From the NCBI RefSeq assembly GCF_000214375.1, contig NC_015578.1, positions 2,914,001-2,978,000 of the forward strand: a stretch of 64,000 nt of DNA, in the 5' to 3' direction. This document shows positions 34,546 through 42,148 of this stretch, piece after piece. The position numbers were made by a program, and so were the translations under genes. This stretch comes from Treponema primitia ZAS-2. Lineage in GTDB: Bacteria; Spirochaetota; Spirochaetia; Treponematales; Breznakiellaceae. Numbering within the stretch: position 1 is the first letter of the stretch; the number at the start of each line of letters is the position of its first letter. A model generated the notes under the pieces. The model had not been told where the DNA came from, made no database searches, and saw only the letters and a program-made list of their open reading frames with translations.

Positions 34546-35262
34546 ATGGGGAAGATATTCGACATAGGGTTCATGATACAATCGGTACCGGAAATTCTGA
34601 CCGCCCTTCCCCTTACCCTCCTCCTGGCCCTCATATCCGCGGTTATTGGGCTGGTCATCGCACTTTTTGTAGCCTTGATCCGCTACTTTAATATCCGCGG
34701 TCTCTCCCAGATCTGTCAGGTCTATGTGTCCTATATCCGGGGCACCCCCATGCTGGTACAGATTATGCTGGTCTATTTCGGGATACCCCTGTTTCTCAGG
34801 GCCCTGAATGTCTATTTGGGCACCAATTTTAATATAAACGGTGTGCCCCGGCTGGTCTTCGCCATCATTGCCCTGGGTTTCAATGCCGGGGCCTATATGT
34901 CGGAAACCATCAGAAGCTCACTCCTGGCGGTGGATGTGGGCCAGCTTGAGGCCGCGTACAGTGTGAACATGACTGTGGGGCAAACCCTCATGCGCATCGT
35001 CATTCCCCAGGCCTTCAGCATCGCTATTCCGCCCCTGGCAAACACCCTGGTATCCCTTATCAAGGAAACTTCCCTGGTGTTTACTATTTCTATTATCGAT
35101 TTAATGGCCCGGGCAAAGATTGTCGGCGCCCGGGGATACCGGTTCTTTGAAATCTATGTGGTTGTGTCCATCATCTACTGGGTTATCTGTACCTTTATTT
35201 CCCGGCTCCTCGCTGCTGCCGAAAAGGGTTCCCGAAAACATGAAAGGACGATAAACCCATGA
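34546..35262 (+). CDS. Amino-acid ABC transporter permease (HisM/GlnP family)
   Basis: The 238-residue permease has about five membrane segments and the family motifs YVSYIRGTPMLVQIMLVYFG and the EAA loop (GQLEAAYSVNMTVGQTLMRIVIPQAF). It starts 18 nt after the binding protein (GGAGAG upstream) and overlaps the ATPase gene by 4 nt. It presumably works as a homodimer, since no second permease is present. Confidence 0.92.
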   Translation: MGKIFDIGFMIQSVPEILTALPLTLLLALISAVIGLVIALFVALIRYFNIRGLSQICQVYVSYIRGTPMLVQIMLVYFGIPLFLRALNVYLGTNFNINGVPRLVFAIIALGFNAGAYMSETIRSSLLAVDVGQLEAAYSVNMTVGQTLMRIVIPQAFSIAIPPLANTLVSLIKETSLVFTISIIDLMARAKIVGARGYRFFEIYVVVSIIYWVICTFISRLLAAAEKGSRKHERTINP

Positions 35263-36029
35263 GCCCCATCCAGGAACAGGTAATAACCCTGAAGGATATC
35301 ACCAAATCTTTTGGCACAAATCAGGTACTCAAGGGGGTGAGCCTTTCGGTTAAAAAGGGGGAGATCCTTTCGATCATCGGGCCCAGCGGCGCGGGAAAAA
35401 CAACCCTGCTGCGCACCCTGAACTGGCTTGAAAAGCCCGATACAGGTTCCATTACCATTGATGGGGAAACAGTTAACGTGGCTTCGGTAAAAAAAACAGA
35501 TATTCTGCGCCTACGTTCAAAAACGTCTATGGTGTTTCAGCACTACAATCTTTTCAAAAACAAGACGGTACTGCAGAATGTCACCGAAAGTCTTGTGGTA
35601 GTAAAAAAACTGGAAAAGGCTGCGGCCGAAGAAAAGGCCCTGGCCATTCTCAGGTCCGTGGGGATGGAAGATAAACTAAAGGAATACCCATCCCGGCTTT
35701 CCGGGGGGCAGCAGCAGCGGGTTGGCATCGCCCGGGCCCTGGCAGTAGATCCCCAGGTGATGCTCTTTGACGAACCCACCAGCGCCCTGGACCCCGAATG
35801 GGTAGCAGAGGTACTGGATGTGATCAAAGGCATAGCCCGGCAGGGACTGACCATGATCCTGGTCTCCCACGAGATGCGTTTTGTCAATGAAGTAGCATCC
35901 CGGGTTATCCTCCTGGATGATGGGCTTATCGTTGAAGACGGCAGCCCCGATCAGGTGTTTAACCACCCCACCCAGGAACGCACCAGGCAGTTTCTTAAAA
36001 AAAACCGTGATTTTGAAGTAGTTTGGTAA
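35259..36029 (+). CDS. Amino-acid ABC transporter ATP-binding protein, closest in style to cystine TcyC/TcyN
   Basis: The 256-residue ATPase has Walker A GPSGAGKT, Q-loop MVFQHYNLF, signature LSGGQQQR, Walker B VMLFDEPTSALD and H-loop VSHEMRF. The phrase SMVFQHYNLFKNKTVLQNVTE is characteristic of the cystine subgroup, although this is a recollection of family patterns and was not searched. It ends 45 nt before the dehydratase-like gene with no terminator between, so co-transcription is likely. Confidence 0.92.
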   Translation: MSPIQEQVITLKDITKSFGTNQVLKGVSLSVKKGEILSIIGPSGAGKTTLLRTLNWLEKPDTGSITIDGETVNVASVKKTDILRLRSKTSMVFQHYNLFKNKTVLQNVTESLVVVKKLEKAAAEEKALAILRSVGMEDKLKEYPSRLSGGQQQRVGIARALAVDPQVMLFDEPTSALDPEWVAEVLDVIKGIARQGLTMILVSHEMRFVNEVASRVILLDDGLIVEDGSPDQVFNHPTQERTRQFLKKNRDFEVVW

Positions 36030-36074
36030 GACCACCGTAGTTTGATAGAAATACTACCTGTATGGAGGAATGAT

Positions 36075-37688
36075 ATGAGCAAAATTTTTTATCCCGATTT
36101 TTTTAACGATGTTTTCGGGCCCATCATGCAGCCCGGATCGAGCAGCAGCTTTGCCGGCAACAGCCGGGTTGGGCGGGCCGCTTCTTTTACGGTAAGCCAG
36201 GAGCCAAAGCGGGTCAAAATATCCTTTAACCCCAGCGAGAAGGGCTATTTTGGCAAACTGGGCAACATGATGGAGGACCGGGCTTTTCTGGGAGGCCTCC
36301 AGGGCTTTGCCACTGACGATGAGCGGCTCTTCCGGGCCCATGATTTGGCCCGGGAAAAGGGCATATCATATGAATTTGGGTTTCTGCCCGAAGACAATGC
36401 CTATCCCGGCTCGGTTACCTTTGATGTAGAAAACAGTAACGGTGAAAAAGGCCGCTTTATCGGGGCTTCCATAGGGGGAGGCATGATTAGCTCCTATGAG
36501 ATAAACCATTTCCCCATTGTCTGGCAAGGGGACACCCACGGGATACTGTTGAAAAAAACACCCGGCACAGAAGGGCGCCGCACAGCATTCCTGCAGGAGC
36601 ACCAATCAATACTGGTTGATTCTAAGCCCTACCGGAATGCCCGGGGCGAAGAGGCCTGGTTCATAGAGCTTTCCAGTCCCCTGGAGGATAGGGAACTGGA
36701 AAAATATTTTGAAAAACCCGACTACCTTGTTTTCACTGCCCTGCTGCCTGTGGTAAGTTTCAATGGCCGGCAGGAACAGCTTTTCAAAACCGTGGACGAA
36801 TGGATAGCCTATGCGGAAAAAGAGGGCATTAGTTTTGTTGACGCCGCCATTGCCTACGAAAAAGCCTTTTCCGGATGGACAGAAAAGCAGATATGGGATT
36901 ATTTTGAGCAGATCAGGGATATTCTTTTCCATCAGATCCATGCGTTAGAAGACCTGGGGGTCGACAATGTTTCTGACACCCCCCTCCTTCCGGTATATGG
37001 AAAAAATTGGAACCGCTATAAACAGGCCGGCAAGGTCCTGCAGGATCCCCTTACTTCCCGGATCATGGATTACGCTTTTTCGGTGAACGCCAAGATACCG
37101 GGGGTCAAAATTGTCCCGGGCCCCATGGGCACAGGCGGTGGTTACCTTTTCTCCGCCCTGGAAGGGGTGCGGGAAGCCCGGGGCCTGAGCCGGGAAAAGC
37201 AGCTTGAAGGCCTGGTGATCGCCGCCCAACTGGGGGCCATTGCCTTTACCCTGGCCCACAGTTCCGGTGTTTCAGGCTGTGTGGGAGAATCCGGTGTCTG
37301 CTGCGCCATGGCTTCCGGAGCCATCACCTGGATGGCCGGGGGCACGGGACAACAGGTGCAATACGCTGCTTCCATGGCCCTGCAGGCCAATATCGGCATA
37401 CCCTGCGATCCCATCCCCGGGGGCCTGGAATTCCCCTGCCTGACCCGCACAGTACGGGCGGCCCTCACTGCCCCCCTCTACGCCGACATGGCCCTCTGCG
37501 GCATAAACCCCCTAATACCCTACCACGAGATGCTCTACGTCATTGAGCACACCCGCCAGCAATACCCACAGGCAGTCAGCGGATCTTCCTGCGGGGTTAA
37601 CTGTACTGCCACCGCCGCCGGCTGCCAGCAGTTTTTGTCACAGGATGTAATGAAGGGCAAGCTCAAGTGGGAGGCGGTTACGGGGTGA
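36075..37688 (+). CDS. Fused beta-alpha Fe-S L-serine dehydratase-like enzyme
   Basis: The 537-residue protein joins an N-terminal serine-dehydratase-beta-like part (GPIMQPGSSSSFAGNSRVGRAA, a variant of the usual GPSSSHT) to an alpha-like part. The alpha part has GCVGESGVCCAMASG (~400-412), CDPIPGGLEFPC (~443-455) and a Cys-rich end (SCGVNCTATAAGC, ~504-517), matching the conserved Cys-containing blocks of [4Fe-4S] dehydratases. It should deaminate L-serine, or release H2S from L-cysteine like the related CyuA group. Position after a cystine-type transporter favours the second, but neither is proven. ATG at 36075 is supported by GGAGG. Confidence 0.75.
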   Translation: MSKIFYPDFFNDVFGPIMQPGSSSSFAGNSRVGRAASFTVSQEPKRVKISFNPSEKGYFGKLGNMMEDRAFLGGLQGFATDDERLFRAHDLAREKGISYEFGFLPEDNAYPGSVTFDVENSNGEKGRFIGASIGGGMISSYEINHFPIVWQGDTHGILLKKTPGTEGRRTAFLQEHQSILVDSKPYRNARGEEAWFIELSSPLEDRELEKYFEKPDYLVFTALLPVVSFNGRQEQLFKTVDEWIAYAEKEGISFVDAAIAYEKAFSGWTEKQIWDYFEQIRDILFHQIHALEDLGVDNVSDTPLLPVYGKNWNRYKQAGKVLQDPLTSRIMDYAFSVNAKIPGVKIVPGPMGTGGGYLFSALEGVREARGLSREKQLEGLVIAAQLGAIAFTLAHSSGVSGCVGESGVCCAMASGAITWMAGGTGQQVQYAASMALQANIGIPCDPIPGGLEFPCLTRTVRAALTAPLYADMALCGINPLIPYHEMLYVIEHTRQQYPQAVSGSSCGVNCTATAAGCQQFLSQDVMKGKLKWEAVTG

Positions 37689-37816
37689 TCAACCTGCACG
37701 CAATTACTTGTTTATGCATAGCACTACTCCCAAGGCATCCCCCACTAAAATATTTAACAATGGTTCCAAGGCATCCCCACCCGATCACTACCCCAATACA
37801 TTATCATAACCCATTG

Positions 37817-38803
37817 TCAAATAATTTTACTAAAGTGATCATCCTCCACAGTTTTCCTCCACCTAACCGAAGCAGATATTCTCTGTGGCTCAAAATTGTT
37901 TTTCCCATTGATATTCTCGATAAGCGTCCGAGCCGCCAAGTAGCCCCGCTCGTAATTAGGGACCGCTACCGTGGTAAGCCCCAGGGCCTCGGACCGCTCG
38001 CTGTTGTCAAAGCCCGTAACCGCCACATCCTCGGGCACCCGGTAGCCCCGCTCTTCCAGGGCGCGGATCACCCCGGCGGCCATGTTGTCGTTGGCGCAGA
38101 CCAGGATTTCAGGCAGCTTTCCCCCCAGGAGTAGTATGGTAAGGGCCTGGTAGCCGTTTCCTTCCTGGTAGTCTCCGGAAAAGTAGTTTTCCTTGAGATG
38201 GGAAAGACCGTGGGTGGTCAGCACATCCGTATAGGCCTGGAAGCGCTCCCGTGTATCCCCTAAGTATTCCGGGCCGCCCACAAAGGCGAAATTCCGGTAC
38301 CCCCGTTTGACCAGCCCCTCCATCAGTTCGGTCATAACCTCATAGTTGTTTACCACCAGACTCTTGATATTGGAATCCGGCAGGATGCGGTCCAGGAGCA
38401 CCAGGGGATAGCCGTTCCGGGCGGCTCGGCGTATGATGTCGTTCCCCATGCGGCTGTCCAGGATGATGCAGCCGTCAGTGAGGCCGTTATGGAGGTACTT
38501 CTCACAGGTCCGGGTGGTACAGGTCAGGAGGTCGTAGCCATTGTCCCCTGCGTAATCGTTGATCCCTTCTATTACTTTCAAATAAAAGCACCGATCAAAA
38601 TCGCTGAAATTGAAAAGAATCGTCCGGTTTCTTCCGGATTGGTATTTTCCTGACGCGGCCTTGGAGACATAGTTCATCTCCTGGCAGAGTTTCAGCACCT
38701 GGCTCCGGGTCACGGCCCCCACATTCGGTTTGTTGTTCAGCACATTGGAAACCGTGGAGACCGAAACTCCCGCAGCTGCCGCTATATCCTTAATCCCACT
38801 CAT
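37817..38803 (-). CDS. LacI-family transcriptional regulator
   Basis: The 328-residue protein has an N-terminal LacI helix-turn-helix (IKDIAAAAGVSVSTVSNVLNNKPNVGAVTR) and a periplasmic-binding-like sugar-sensing domain (GGPEYLGDTRERFQAYTDVL, and AVTGFDNSERSEALGLTTV). ATG at 38803 gives the standard length; the longer frame to 38869 would add an atypical hydrophobic leader. It is divergent from nadE across 121 bp. No carbohydrate operon adjoins it, so its targets are elsewhere or include the neighbouring operons. Confidence 0.92.
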   Translation of the reverse strand: MSGIKDIAAAAGVSVSTVSNVLNNKPNVGAVTRSQVLKLCQEMNYVSKAASGKYQSGRNRTILFNFSDFDRCFYLKVIEGINDYAGDNGYDLLTCTTRTCEKYLHNGLTDGCIILDSRMGNDIIRRAARNGYPLVLLDRILPDSNIKSLVVNNYEVMTELMEGLVKRGYRNFAFVGGPEYLGDTRERFQAYTDVLTTHGLSHLKENYFSGDYQEGNGYQALTILLLGGKLPEILVCANDNMAAGVIRALEERGYRVPEDVAVTGFDNSERSEALGLTTVAVPNYERGYLAARTLIENINGKNNFEPQRISASVRWRKTVEDDHFSKII

Positions 38804-38889
38804 AATCCCACTCACTGATGCTTCATTAATTATTACTATTTTACATATATATAAAATACTCAATTTCATCTGTAAATGTCTATCCTCTA

Positions 38890-38918
38890 TTCACTCTTAC
38901 GGGTATTTGTATTAAAAT
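38890..38918 (+). promoter_or_regulatory. nadE promoter, leaderless arrangement
   Basis: TTCACT (38890-38895), a 17-bp spacer and TAAAAT (38913-38918), then 6 nt before the ATG at 38925. No ribosome-binding site precedes the gene. Confidence 0.45.
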
Positions 38919-38924
38919 TCTTAT

Positions 38925-40661
38925 ATGCGTATATCAATAGCTCAAATCAATTCTACCATCGGGGACTTTTCCGGCAACCGGGAAAAAATCCTAGGCTTTA
39001 CAAAAAAAGCTCTGGAGGAACATTCGGACCTGATCCTGTTTCCGGAGTTGGCGGTTTGCGGGTACCCCCCCATGGATCTCCTGGATCAGGACAGTTTTGT
39101 GGAAATGAACATCCGTTCCATCCATATACTTCAGCGGGAGCTGCCCCCTGGCATAGCCGTGGGGATAGGCTATGTGAACCGGAATCCCTATGCCGGGGGC
39201 AAGTCCCTGGTCAATGAATACGGGGTGCTGCTGGACGGGAAAATAGCCTTTAGCCAGCTCAAGACCCTGCTCCCCACCTACGACGTGTTTGACGAGGCAC
39301 GGAATTTTGAGCCCTGTCGGGAATGGTCCGCCTTTGAGTACAAAGGGGAGCGAATCGGCATTGCCATTTGCGAGGATGTGTGGCGGGAAACCAGTATCCC
39401 GGGGACCCACTATATCCGGGACCCCGTGGGGGAACTGCTGGACCAGGGCATCAGCCTGCTCTGCGTCCCCTCGGCCTCCCCCTACATGGCGGGAAAACTG
39501 AAGGTCCGCCAGGCCCTGGCTGAACGGATCGCCATCCGGGGCAATATCCCCTTTGTCTACATTAACTCCGTAGGGGCCAACGACTCCATCCTCTTTGACG
39601 GCCGCTCCTTCATCATAGCCCCCACGAAAGATGCCTCCAGGGATGCCTCCCGGAGAAACTACCCAGTGCAGGTCCTGGCCAAAGGCTTTGAGGAAGACCT
39701 GGTAAGCTGGGAAACCGGCACCTCCCTGCAAAACCAAATGCCCGATTTAACCGGGGATGACCCCTTCAAGGTGGGCCTTACCCGGTACGAACTGGACATG
39801 CTGGAGGAAGCCCTTGTAATGGGCATCCGGGATTACATGGACAAGTGCGGCTTCAAGCGGGCTCACCTGGGGCTTTCAGGGGGCATAGACTCCGCCCTGG
39901 TAGCCTACCTGGGGGTCAGGGCAGCGGGCAAGGACAATATCGCCTGTTTCAGCATGCCCTCCCGGTATTCCTCCCAGGGTTCCAAGGACGACGCCAAGGA
40001 GCTGGCGGAAAACCTGGGCTGCCGCTACGAAGTTCTCCCCATAGAAACGGTGTTCACCAGTTTTCTTGGCACCTTGGAGGGGGTTTTTGAAAAACGCCCC
40101 TTTGATATCGCCGAAGAAAACCTCCAGGCCCGTATCCGGGGTACCCTGATGATGGCCTTTTCCAACAAATTCGATTCCATGCTCCTCACCACGGGCAATA
40201 AAAGCGAGCTTGCCATGGGCTACTGCACCCTCTACGGGGACACCAACGGTTCCGTAGGCCCCATCGGCGACCTTTTCAAGACCGAGGTCTTTGCCCTCTG
40301 CAAGCGCATCAACGAGCGGTCCCTTGAGGCGGGAGGCAAGCCCATCATCCCCGAGGCGATCATCGACAAGCCCCCCTCAGCGGAACTGCGGCCCAACCAA
40401 AAGGACCAGGACAGCCTCCCCCCCTACGAAGTGCTGGACGAGATCCTCAAGCTCTACCTGTTCCAGAACCTCTCCAAGGACGAGATCGTCAAGCGGGGCT
40501 GGGATGAGGAACTGGCAGGCCGGATCATCGGCGCCGTGGCCAAGGCGGAGTTCAAGCGCCGCCAGGCCCCGCCGGTACTCAAGGTAAGCCCCCGGGCCTT
40601 CGGCATGGGACGGCGTATGCCCATTGCGCGGCGGGTATACGAGATTGGGGAGGGGAACTGA
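38925..40661 (+). CDS. nadE: Glutamine-dependent NAD+ synthetase
   Basis: The 578-residue enzyme has an N-terminal nitrilase-type glutaminase domain with Glu in LFPELAVCGYPP (~42), Lys in FSQLKTLLPTYDVFDE (~111) and Cys in GIAICEDVW (~148). The C-terminal synthetase domain has the P-loop HLGLSGGIDSALVAYLGV and GTLMMAFSNKFDSMLLTTGNKSELAMGY. Ammonia from glutamine converts deamido-NAD to NAD+. The last ~75 codons are duplicated, with deletions, at 47068-47274. The gene is followed by an inverted repeat and the first surface-protein cassette. Confidence 0.96.
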   Translation: MRISIAQINSTIGDFSGNREKILGFTKKALEEHSDLILFPELAVCGYPPMDLLDQDSFVEMNIRSIHILQRELPPGIAVGIGYVNRNPYAGGKSLVNEYGVLLDGKIAFSQLKTLLPTYDVFDEARNFEPCREWSAFEYKGERIGIAICEDVWRETSIPGTHYIRDPVGELLDQGISLLCVPSASPYMAGKLKVRQALAERIAIRGNIPFVYINSVGANDSILFDGRSFIIAPTKDASRDASRRNYPVQVLAKGFEEDLVSWETGTSLQNQMPDLTGDDPFKVGLTRYELDMLEEALVMGIRDYMDKCGFKRAHLGLSGGIDSALVAYLGVRAAGKDNIACFSMPSRYSSQGSKDDAKELAENLGCRYEVLPIETVFTSFLGTLEGVFEKRPFDIAEENLQARIRGTLMMAFSNKFDSMLLTTGNKSELAMGYCTLYGDTNGSVGPIGDLFKTEVFALCKRINERSLEAGGKPIIPEAIIDKPPSAELRPNQKDQDSLPPYEVLDEILKLYLFQNLSKDEIVKRGWDEELAGRIIGAVAKAEFKRRQAPPVLKVSPRAFGMGRRMPIARRVYEIGEGN

Positions 40662-40685
40662 GGGGGGATCGCGGAATTGAAGAAT

Positions 40686-40815
40686 GAAGATTTACCACAG
40701 AGATAGCAGAAGAGGCACAGAGGACACAGAGGGAAGAAAGGAATAAGCGCACCCCCCTCCCCTCTTCCTCCGTGAGCTCTGCGTTCTTCCTCTGCGCCTC
40801 TGCGGTAAATCTTCC
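40686..40815. repeat. Large imperfect inverted repeat of the TTTACC(A/G)CAGAG type
   Basis: The left arm (GAAGATTTACCACAGAG..GCAGAAGAGGCACAGAGG) is matched in reverse complement by the right arm (CCTCTGCGCCTCTGCGGTAAATCTTC). The arms are ~50 nt with mismatches around a pyrimidine-rich centre. Such CACAGAGG-rich palindromes are dispersed in many bacterial genomes. RNA from it could fold into one long stem after nadE. Confidence 0.8.
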
Positions 40816-40975
40816 ATTTTACCAGTCTACTAAAAAAGCGCAGTAAAAAAACCTCTTTTTTACTAAACCTCCTATTCCTCCTTTCTCGCTCCCTGTGGTA
40901 TACTCAAACCAGATTACCGTCCAAGGGCTAATAGAAAAAACCAGGAGTATAATAAAATTGTATAATTCTTTGTAC

Positions 40976-41005
40976 TGTAACGAATTACCCCCCCCCCCCC
41001 CCCCC
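40976..41005 (+). promoter_or_regulatory. Poly-C promoter of surface cassette 1 (C18)
   Basis: The word TTGTACTGTAACGAATTA precedes 18 consecutive C (40988-41005). Aligned with the second cassette, TGTAAC (40976-40981) corresponds to its TATAAT -10, so the tract covers the presumed transcription start. Tract length is likely to vary by slippage. The OMP gene starts 73 nt downstream. Confidence 0.65.
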
Positions 41006-41077
41006 ATTTTTTATGCAATAAAAAAGTTTGCCCTAGCAAGTCCGATTCTCCCGGTGTTTCCGAAGGGGGAAACGGTC

Positions 41078-42145
41078 ATGCGTAAAATCCTATTGGGGTG
41101 CCTTATCCTGTTGAATACCGGCCTTTTCTGTTTTGCCCAGGAAGCGGTGCCCTTCGATGAGGCCCTGCAGGATACCCTGCATTATTTAAGCGCCAAGATA
41201 CCGGACAATTCCACTGTCGTAGCCCTAAACGTCCAGTCCGATTCTCCCGACCTGGCTGAATATGTGATCGACGAAATACACGCCTATACGGTGGATACGG
41301 ATCTCTTTACCATGGTGGACCCCCAGCATTTAGCCCCCCCATTATCCGGAGAACTGAGCGATGAAATGGTTCAAACCATTGGCGAAAAACTAGGCGCCCA
41401 GACCATACTGTCCGTGACCATTTCCTATACCGATAGTTTTTACCGGCTCCGGGTCCAGGCCATTGATGTTCAGTCCGCCAAGATTCAGGGCAGCCGGACT
41501 GTAACTATCGTCCCAAACCAACTCTTGGATTCCTTAACAGGGAAGAGCCATAATACTGCCACTCCGGGGGAATTAAAGCTATTGTATCTGGGGGTACGGG
41601 GGGGCCTTTCCACCCATTTCTATACCCTGGATAAATCCTATTGGGGAGACGGCCGGGAAGCTTCGGTTTCCTGGTCCGGGGATTTTGCAGCCCAGCTATC
41701 GTACCAGTTTTTTACCCACTTTGCCCTGCAAACGGAAGCAGTTTTTATGGGGGATATGCTGGTTACAAAAAATGGCACCCTGGCATCCTTCAGCAACGCT
41801 ACGGTGATGCTCCCCCTGTTGGCAAAATTCACCTTCTATCCCCGGCTCTTTTCCTTCTCCGTCTTTGGGGGAGCTTATTGTTCTATTCCCCTGCAAGCAA
41901 TGACCTTTCGTATTGCAGACAGTGACTACGAATATAATTACTCGGCGCCCTTTGGGTTGATCCTCGGCGGGACCATGGGCATAAAACTGGGGCCCGGAAC
42001 CCTGTTTGGGGATATCCGGTTTGCTACGGACCTGCAGGCCACCGGGCTTTCCGGCCCCTGGGGCGACCTGGATGTATATAAACGAAATATGCTTTTTTAT
42101 TCCCTTGGTTATGAACTGGGGTTTATCAAGCGGGGAAGGAAATAG
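41078..42145 (+). CDS. Outer-membrane protein: CsgG/LpoB-like N-terminal domain plus small beta-barrel
   Basis: The 355-residue protein begins with a signal peptide (MRKILLGCLILLNTGLFCFAQ). Residues ~25-150 resemble the lipoprotein-type domain common in treponemes (IPDNSTVVALNVQSDSPDLAEYVIDEI, GELSDEMVQTIGEKLGAQTILSVTI). The C-terminal ~180 residues alternate hydrophobic and aromatic strands (LYLGVRGGLSTHFYTL ... YSLGYELGFIKRG), consistent with an eight-strand OMP barrel. ATG at 41078 follows GGGGG. It lies 4 nt before the first lipoprotein gene and directly downstream of the C18 tract. It may anchor or present the lipoproteins; function is otherwise unknown. Confidence 0.7.
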   Translation: MRKILLGCLILLNTGLFCFAQEAVPFDEALQDTLHYLSAKIPDNSTVVALNVQSDSPDLAEYVIDEIHAYTVDTDLFTMVDPQHLAPPLSGELSDEMVQTIGEKLGAQTILSVTISYTDSFYRLRVQAIDVQSAKIQGSRTVTIVPNQLLDSLTGKSHNTATPGELKLLYLGVRGGLSTHFYTLDKSYWGDGREASVSWSGDFAAQLSYQFFTHFALQTEAVFMGDMLVTKNGTLASFSNATVMLPLLAKFTFYPRLFSFSVFGGAYCSIPLQAMTFRIADSDYEYNYSAPFGLILGGTMGIKLGPGTLFGDIRFATDLQATGLSGPWGDLDVYKRNMLFYSLGYELGFIKRGRK

Positions 42146-42148
42146 ATT

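Larger units (their letters stand above)
40662..41077. other. Intergenic region with inverted repeat and poly-C promoter
   Basis: This 416-bp stretch holds no gene. It contains the large inverted repeat at 40686-40815, a TATACT (40901-40906) in a CTGTGGTATACTC word shared with the second cassette, and several A/T-rich -10-like words. A C18 tract follows just before the OMP gene. Confidence 0.7.

Noticed and set aside
40981-41005. Poly-C run as an assembly artefact
   Set aside because: A second poly-C tract with the same flanking sequence occurs at 47570, which is unlikely by error, although the exact lengths may be misread.
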